Of a DNA stretch of 64,000 nucleotides, positions 57,854 through 64,000 are shown one piece after another. The stretch's first letter is position 1. Each line of letters begins with the position of its first letter. The translations under genes and the position numbers were made by a program. A model generated the notes under the pieces. It was not told the DNA's origin and searched no databases. It saw only the letters and a list, made by a program, of their open reading frames with translations. This DNA is from Isoetes taiwanensis (lineage: Eukaryota; Streptophyta; Lycopodiopsida; Isoetales; Isoetaceae): assembly GCA_021234155.1 (NCBI GenBank), contig JAJEKV010000294.1, positions 248,001 through 312,000 on the forward strand. The letters run 5' to 3'.

Positions 57854-58540
57854 ATGGAAGGGGAAATGCAGAAATCAACTAGTTATCAGCATGACCTGAT
57901 CGTCACAGATTTTGGTAAGGTATGCATCAATTGCGCTGAAAAAAACCCAACAGAATATCTTTGCAGGGCTCTTATGGCCAGGAATGTATAAAAAAGAATA
58001 TGGGGGAGACATCGGCAACAATGAAGAAGAACTGACAGGTGCTACACAAATGGACATGCAACGGGTACAGCAGCAGGAACATCTGGTTACAGTCCCAGCC
58101 GCTGATTTTCTAATTCCTAACTGCTTTCTTTATGTTTAAACTTAGGTCGCAATTAGCCTTAACATTAGTTTTAAATCAAGAAAAACGGTAGTATTGGGCG
58201 AACAGCTATAGGTTGCATGACGGGTTATGTATGAGGAAAAAGGAAATATAGAAAAAGAGGAGATACATCGAATAGAAATGATTATAGGACAAAAGCAGAT
58301 ATGAGACTGCTTTAAATTTTGTAAAAATGTAAGGCAGTGTTTTGGAAAGGAATGGAAACAGTCTTGTTATATATAGAGCATAAAAGGGGATATACATATC
58401 ACGGGCGGAAGTAAAAAAAGCAGATATAGGAAATAAAGGGGAAACACCCAACAATCTAGAGGAAATTATGGACGAACGACATACAGGATGCATAAAGGAT
58501 GGCACAACGTACTAAACGTGTGGCGAACCAAAAAGGAACA
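57854..58540. other. Right half of the unrecognised region
   Basis: Similar A/G-rich composition continues to about 58540 with no clear frame except a short one at 57912-58139. It ends in aataaataaataaactagtc. Confidence 0.35.
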
Positions 58541-58919
58541 AGCGCATAATAAATAAATAAACTAGTCAAAAGCACGTTTGATTACTTTTTACAGAAATTA
58601 CATATTTTGATAATGTTTTTTTTACCTCATGAATTTGTAATATAAAGTTCCCTATATCAATGTCATCAAAAGCAACGCTAATTTATACTTACAAAATAAA
58701 ATTCCTGAAATGATCCATCAATATATGGGTCAAATTCTTTCACGATCTATCTTAAGGGCTTCTTTTTCTAATGGAATACATCAAAATGTTACTAATGTTC
58801 CATTTGAATTCATGAAAAGCCAACGACATTTTCAAGAATGTAGTTGCAAAATGAATAACTATCTTACAAATTTATTGACTTCAAAAAAATAAGGTTTGGT
58901 TTATTTGAAACCAACATGA
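58541..58919. other. AT-rich spacer
   Basis: A rightward 60-codon frame at 58710-58892 is open but unassigned. Nothing else noticed. Confidence 0.35.
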
Positions 58920-59467
58920 ATCTGCAGGTCTGTGGCTTTTAGTATAAGCTTCTGTACATTTTTTCTACCAAGTTTACGATATGCTTCACCTAAGTTTGCA
59001 CATTTGACATACATATCTCTGAGTCTAAGTCTACTGTGTATAACCATCTGAATAAGATCCTGATCTTGTCAGCATGTACAAATTTGCCAATACAGATGGC
59101 AGCATCCAATGCAGGCTCCAATAGCAGCACTGAATGTAAATGCATCAGGTTTTATATTTGTCAGTCGCATCTGCTTATAAAGATTGAGAGCTTCTTTATT
59201 ATCGCCACGCTGGATGTAGGCTGTAATGATTGCAGTCCATGTGAAAACATTCTTTAGAAGCATCTTGTCAAATATTTGTCGGGCATTGCTAGTGCTCTTG
59301 CATTTTGCATACATACCAATAAGTGTATTCAAGACAAAGATGCTTGGCTCTATCTCTTGTCTAGTGATATATGCATGTGAATGCTTTCCTTCTGCTAAGC
59401 TTTTTATCTTGCAAATCTCCAGCAAAATATTCGTGTTCTTTCTCAATATTTTTGCTCCAGCCTCCAT
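58920..59467 (-). pseudogene. PLS-type pentatricopeptide repeat protein fragment
   Basis: The frame at 59069-59467 contains HSHAYITRQEIEPSIFVLNT, LIGMYAKCKSTSNARQIFDK and NVFTWTAIITAYIQRGDNKE then PDAFTFSAAIGAC, the L-S-P order and phrasing (LI-MYAKC, ARQ-FD-M, VFTWTA-I, G-KPD-FTF) of plant organellar RNA-processing PPR proteins. About three and a half repeats are present, against ten or more in functional members, and there is no E or DYW domain. After CIGC the frame is lost near 59080, but DMYVKCANLGEAYRKLGRKN in another frame continues the repeat pattern to about 58930, so at least one indel has broken it. It lies on the same strand as the GDH and PGL copies to its right. Confidence 0.8.
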
Positions 59468-59699
59468 TAAGTACTCCCAATTGCAGAGACTTCACACATC
59501 AATTTATGACCATCAAATATCAAACTATCAAGAACACATCCAATTGCAACAGCAGGCCAGCATTGGTAAATGCTAAACCGGCAACTTCTGACAGGGTCAT
59601 ATACAGAGGTTCATAAGGCATCACACCTTGGTCCCATCACCATTAAGCATCATATACAGATTGGATCCATAGCTTCAGCCTTCAAAACCTTACTATCCC

Positions 59700-60339
59700 C
59701 AATGCTGCAGAGACCACTTAAACTAGTATACATAGAAATTACACAATTATCCTCATGAATAATCTGCATGACCATGAAGCGTACATCAGCTGTATGCTGA
59801 TCAACATTTCCAAATCGCTGAACTATGATACTTTTTCCCTTTATTCCAGGCTTCATGTTGATCTTGCTGACCAAATCCTGCAATCAATTCCTTTAATTAC
59901 CGAATTGGATCAAAATAAAAGCTATGTGTGGAATTGACAAACCTCATCGTTCAGAAACTCTCTCGGACAAAAAAAGACCCCCAAACCAGTGGCTTTCTGT
60001 CTTCCATGGATGCCTCCCTGAATGAAGTCCAGAATCCAACAGACATTCCAAAATGCAAACATGTCTTATTGCATGAAAGACAATAAGACAAATTGTAATA
60101 ACCTTCTCAAATGGTTTTCCTGTAACACATGTTGTTCCATTAATATCAGTTGATCTCAGATGCTCAAAAGTATCCTGTAAATGAAGTAACAGATCATAAG
60201 CATACAGGCCATATTAAACCTAAAGCGAATTTTAAGCTCAGAACAATAACATTTACCTTAATCCAAGCCATCTCTTGAGGACCAGTTCCGTAGTCGGGAC
60301 CAAAAGATTGTCTTCCAGACTGGCATTGCAGACTAGGAT
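59700..60339 (-). pseudogene. Glutamate dehydrogenase fragment, GGIHGR type, four exons with introns
   Basis: Four exons in order on the minus strand: 60257-60339 (GPDYGTGPQEMAWIK), 60103-60174 (DTFEHLRSTDINGTTCVTGK), 59943-60017 (GGIHGRQKATGLGVFF) and 59877 to about 59700 (MKPGIKGKSIIVQRFGNVDQ). Each is bounded by proper AG/GT, with introns of 82, 85 and 65 bases. This spans the end of the substrate domain and the start of the NAD(P)-binding domain. GGIHGR and VTGKP are hallmarks of the animal-like hexameric GDH rather than Arabidopsis GDH1/2 (GGSLGR). The dinucleotide loop, normally QGFGNVG, reads QRFGNVD, so two conserved glycines are replaced. Catalytic-lysine exons upstream and all later exons are missing. 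It is a truncated copy that retains introns. Confidence 0.82.
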
Positions 60340-60479
60340 CTAAATATTGTTAGTACAGATGTCTATATAGACATTTTACAAAACTAATAGTGGAAAATGC
60401 CAGCTTCAGACTTTGTGTATGCTCAACAAGATGTTTTAACCACCACTATCCAAAATCTTCATTGACTACAGGAGTTACC

Positions 60480-61892
60480 TATAAAGTGGCAGCTAACTCC
60501 CATTAAAAGGAAACACCATTTGTGCTGGTAATTCCTTGGTGGCAATTTCTCGCCAAATACCTTTTTCATCATGTCCACTTTGCCAGACCCGGTAGCCACA
60601 AAAATGATGTTTGCTGCTGCATTTATCACGGGAAGCATCATTGTGACATTCAAGCGGTGGTTTTGGCGAGTCAAGTATGTGAATTATCCATTTTTCTGTC
60701 TCCTTCACAAGAGGGTGATTAGGAAATGATGATGCAATATGCCCATCAGGTTCCATCCCTAGCAATATCAAATCAAATCTGGGAAATCCATCTTCAGAAA
60801 CATCTATCATTTTTGTCTTCATAAGTTGCTTCTAAAAGCCTTTAAGGAACATTTGATAATCTTCAGTATTTGCGACTGCATTAAGTGCATCATTGATTGC
60901 ACATACATGGCCAATAGGTATGCTTACCTGCACAGCATAAAAGGGTCTATTGGAATCCTCAAAACCAGCATTTTCCGAATACAAATTAATGTACCTTAGA
61001 AAGAAGAGCTTCTCTGGCCAGCCTATAATTGCTCTCTTTATCATCTTTAGGCACAGTCCAAAGCACATGCCATTTTGCCCAATCTATAGAGTCATGGTGT
61101 TTAGGTTCGTGCAACTTCCTGGAATCAGCAAATAAATAAAATATACAAAATATCTATTCTAGAAGCTTGAAAAACACACAGATTTTTTGCTAAAACAAGA
61201 CGAATTATGATATGCTGACTTAGTAAAATCCAAGGAGCATTACTACTGAAACATATACTGAATGCACACGACAATGGATGCAGAAAAGGAAACCTCCCTT
61301 TATACATCATAAAAAAACTACAAAACATCAAATGCATGAGATATGAGTCTCTCAGATGCACATGCAATTCAGAAAAAAAAAAAAAAAGCAAAGAAGAGCT
61401 TTCCTCTGGTCACTCTATGCGCTTACCCTAATGCACTAATAAGAGAACCGCTAGATAATACGACAGAAAAAGCTCCCTTGTCCTTATTAGAATCGGCAGA
61501 CAGCTCTGCAATGTGATCAGCCAATCTCCACTGCAATTCTTCAACGCTTTGAAAGATCTTCAAGTTGGCATCCTTACGGTCATCTGGTAACAAGCTTGTA
61601 TAATTTCTGGCCCTTGCCTTCACATTTCTTGGCGAAAACTTAGAGTGGGCGGATTGTTTGAGGAGGAGAAGGAAGAATATCTAAAGGATTTTGATCCATT
61701 TTCTGTGTAGTAGTCGATCTGCTTATTGTTAGGGCTTGCCGGAGGAGAAGGCAGGTGGGACTTTTCCTCGGATCCAAAAGACAGAGACGTGCCCTTGAGG
61801 TCCGTTATATGCAGTGGCGATGGCGGAGGCAAATATATAGCCTGAGGTGGAGGTGGGTGTGGATTCAGCCTCTCTAAACTCTTTTTCTCCAA
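60480..61892 (-). pseudogene. PGL: 6-phosphogluconolactonase (PGL) copy, broken
   Basis: Exons on the minus strand: 61427-61892, 60995-61118 and about 60480-60927, with introns of 308 and 67 bases. Leader: Pro/Ser-rich, 90 codons, transit-peptide-like, then a frameshift near 61620. Core: [75 protein letters not shown] and [20 protein letters not shown], all standard for the family that hydrolyses 6-phosphogluconolactone in the oxidative pentose-phosphate pathway. Defects seen: the DERV-type loop after HVLW is missing (about five residues, in frame), a TAG stop after FLKGF at 60832, and frame changes around LPVINAAAN before returning to the LPAQMV box. It is not functional. It is followed directly by the GDH fragment. 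Confidence 0.88.
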
Positions 61893-63638
61893 ATTGCCGG
61901 AATGCAGAACCTAGATGAGAACATGAAGATATGCAGCATGCTGCCGCAAATTCTCTAGCTCCTGGACTGACGGAGAAAAAGTTTTATGCTGAACAAGCAA
62001 GGGTCGGAAAAGCGGTCGATCCTCAAGCGCTCCTAACTACCGTGAACATGTGGAATTTCCATGAATTTCCACAGCCGTAGATAAAATCCAATGAATTTCC
62101 ACAGCCGTAGATAAAATCCAATGGTTGTAGGTGTATCCACGTGGACAAAAGTTCTAGTTGGCAGCAACGTGGACACTCTACAATTGCTTCAAAGTGTCAA
62201 CTTGTGTTTGTGCAAACATGCGGAAAAAAAAAAAAAAACTAGCAAAAAGCACACCAGAAGGCTTTAGCAAGGTAAGATTTGTTTGGTTTATGTTTAGGTC
62301 TGATGTCATTAAACTGCCATTGACATTTAAAATTGAAAATCTTGCAGCTTATACTATACCACCTCGGATTTTGCTAAGGTGTTGCATCTCAGATTTCGGT
62401 GATGTGGAGGTGACACGTGGATAGGCTAGAATTGCAAGAAAGGCTGTAGTTGTCAAAGAGTTTGTATTTGCAGACGTCTGGGGCCCTTTTCTTGTTTGGA
62501 TTTGTTTTGTGTTGGTAAATTCTTTGCCTTAAGTTTCTCATCGAGTATATTGTGATATGTTTGTGTTCTTTTTGGTTTGTACCTAATTGAATAATTGAAT
62601 GTTTGGAGTTTTATTTCAGTTGTTGCTTCCATAAATCTGATCTAGGTCTTTTTTTAGTGGCTATCTTCCAACATATAAACAATAAATTGATCCTCAATGG
62701 AAGATCTTCACATAAATATTTCCCCTAGCCACAACCTAGAATTGATTTTGTCTCAAAGTATCGGCAACAAGAATACACAATAATATTTAAACAATAAACA
62801 TGTAAAATTGTGGCCACAATACAACAGAAGTTAAATCTCAAAGTCTGTTCCAAACAATTTGAGGTCGAACAAAAGAATATGCACAGGTTCTCATTGTTGC
62901 CTAAGTTCCTTGCTTTTCTCTAACAAAAGCCTTGTTGCCTAAGTTCCTTGCTTTTCTAATTTTCTGAGCCCTAGACTCACCAAAATGAAGATCCAATGGC
63001 CAATAATAATGCCAACTCAATTTTGGCTCAATCAACAATACTGGGTACCTTTTTTTAAAGTACAATAATTGCCAAATTGCATGTTACAAATTTTCTTGCA
63101 AAATCATCTTCATGTGTGAATGATGTGGCATGATCTTTTGCAATTACAAAACAGCCCGAAAAGCAAATCATGTAGCGCCAATCAGTAGCACAAATGTGAA
63201 ACAAGAAGCTTAGGCGCATCTGGAGGACCTGGAGGGGCATATCATTTTAGAAATGGATGGTGAGAGCATTTGCCATTGTGAAACCAACAAATGAGGAGTT
63301 TGCATCAAATAAACCAAAGGGCTTTGTAGGTTGAGTTCTAGGCTAGTGTAGTTTGAAAAGGCTTAAAAAGCTTGGGCTTATAGTGCTTGATCACGATCAC
63401 TTTCCTGGAGTTCCACTGACATGTCTAGTCAAATTGATTTATTCCATACTCAATGCAAACAATAAAATTACTGACATCTCAATGTGACTGTCGTGCCAAA
63501 ATTGCATCATTTCAAAAAGTTGTAGAGTACTAGAGATTTGCCTGGAGAATCCCAGTGTCTGCCAACTGCAGTATCAAATGTGCCAAGTGCATGTCCCAAA
63601 TTCAGCAAAATTAGACCATTCTAGAAAGGCAAAGATTA
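61893..63638. repeat. Spacer with two short tandem duplications
   Basis: A 30-bp unit (atgaatttccacagccgtag plus ataaaatcca) is doubled at 62061-62090 and 62091-62120. A unit ttgttgcctaagttccttgc plus ttttct is doubled near 62895-62920 and 62932-62957. A leftward frame at 63055-63240 is open but not recognised. Otherwise AT-rich. Confidence 0.6.
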
Positions 63639-63960
63639 TGTCATCAAAGGGAACAGAAAAGCTAAGACAAGCACGTCCATAACCTTATTTAAATATGCAA
63701 TCTGGATGAGCACGCAGGTCATCACAACCATTAAAAACACCCAAGTCTTCTTCGACACAAGCTGATTCATCCCTTCAAAGGTTAATTTCAATGCAATTTC
63801 CAGGGCCTTAATGCTCGTAACCTGGAAAGGCTTTGTCAAATTATAGTTTTGCCTTACTGGAATATATAAGATGCGCAACAAACTAAATTGAAAGGCAGCC
63901 CATCAGAGAACAGATGCCAATGTACACCATTACATGAGTATTTCCATGGCACAAACTGAA
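63639..63960 (-). pseudogene. Two exons of a NIPA-type magnesium transporter, partial at window edge
   Basis: Right exon (63889-63960 and beyond): THVMVYIGICSLMGCLS. Left exon (63639-63821): VTSIKALEIALKLTFEGMNQ, KKTWVFLMVVMTCVLIQIAY and LNKVMDV. Together these match consecutive exons of plant NIPA (DUF803) proteins (MVYIGICSLMGSLTVMS-KA-GIALKLT-EG-NQL...W-F...V-TQ-NYLNKALD), multi-pass Mg2+ transporters of the plasma or early endosomal membrane. Two hydrophobic helices are visible. The left exon has a good acceptor (ttccag), but the right exon lacks a GT donor at the expected point (TCA|ATTTAG). The end of the left exon (VLVLAFLFPLM) is diverged from the usual TFNTAVVSPIYY. Probably a decaying copy; the rest lies beyond base 64000. 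Confidence 0.72.
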
Positions 63961-64000
63961 TTTTAAATAGCAAGACGAAAGAGACCACTGTGGATGCATA

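Noticed and set aside
58560-58566. CTAGT at the end of the 56.5-58.5 kb region as a possible Helitron 3' end
   Set aside because: No hairpin within 20 bases upstream.

Overview
The window looks like an intergenic, transposon-dominated stretch of a large plant nuclear genome. Supporting signs are gene fragments that keep short GT-AG introns, a PLS-type PPR fragment, plastid and ER gene pieces (phosphoenolpyruvate/phosphate translocator, ALG2), Ty1/copia, Ty3/gypsy, TRIM and LINE remnants, and many Helitrons. A glutamate dehydrogenase fragment of the GGIHGR (animal-like) type and two N4/N6-type DNA methyltransferase fragments suggest a non-flowering land plant such as a fern or lycophyte. That placement is an inference with modest confidence. 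I found no intact, confidently functional gene, and no rRNA, tRNA or CRISPR locus.

The main organising principle is a Helitron family. Ten 3' termini share one signature: hairpin GCCCAGCAACGCTGGGC (or a one- to two-base variant), about 8-11 bases, then CTAG followed by a host T. Eight 5' termini begin TCTTATATTATAA (or close), preceded by a host A. Pairing them gives complete elements at 5835-7803 (-), 7804-19974 (-, interrupted), 11624-19964 (+, itself interrupted), 14645-16910 (-), 17083-18973 (+), 29416-31415 (+), 37536-39550 (+) and 52034-54881 (+). There is also a 3' end at 23678 (+) and one at 2570 (-). The block 5835-19974 is a stack: one Helitron abuts the next end to end, the second is split near its 5' end by an 8.3 kb Helitron, and that one holds two more. 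Five small Helitrons and the one ending at 23678 consist almost wholly of A/G on the Helitron sense strand, about 11 kb of homopurine/homopyrimidine DNA. The larger ones carry captured exons: ALG2 in 7804-11623 and a plastid PEP/phosphate translocator in 11624-19964.

Layout. 1-2.6 kb: a TPR-like piece and the C-terminal part of a DNA methyltransferase cut by a Helitron end. 2.6-5.8 kb: LRR receptor debris and a copia fossil. 5.8-20 kb: the Helitron stack. 20-25 kb: a zinc-knuckle gag fossil joined to a purine Helitron, and paired AT-rich repeats. 25.6-36.8 kb: the most unusual region, with a leftward transposase-like gene, a rightward degenerate gene combining a ParB-like domain with a second amino-methyltransferase-like domain, and clusters of small AAATGGCGC/GCGCCATTT hairpins, at least two of them in that gene's introns. 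37.3-41.4 kb: a Ty3/gypsy pol fossil split by a Helitron. 41.4-51.9 kb: a TRIM, (GT)n(GA)n, a 19-bp minisatellite, a nine-copy palindromic array and a truncated LINE with 17-bp target duplication. 52-55.3 kb: another Helitron and a C/T tract. 56.5-58.5 kb: an unrecognised region with a Cys-rich ORF. 58.9-61.9 kb: three broken host-gene copies on one strand (PPR, GDH, 6-phosphogluconolactonase). 63.6-64 kb: two exons of a NIPA-type magnesium transporter running off the edge.
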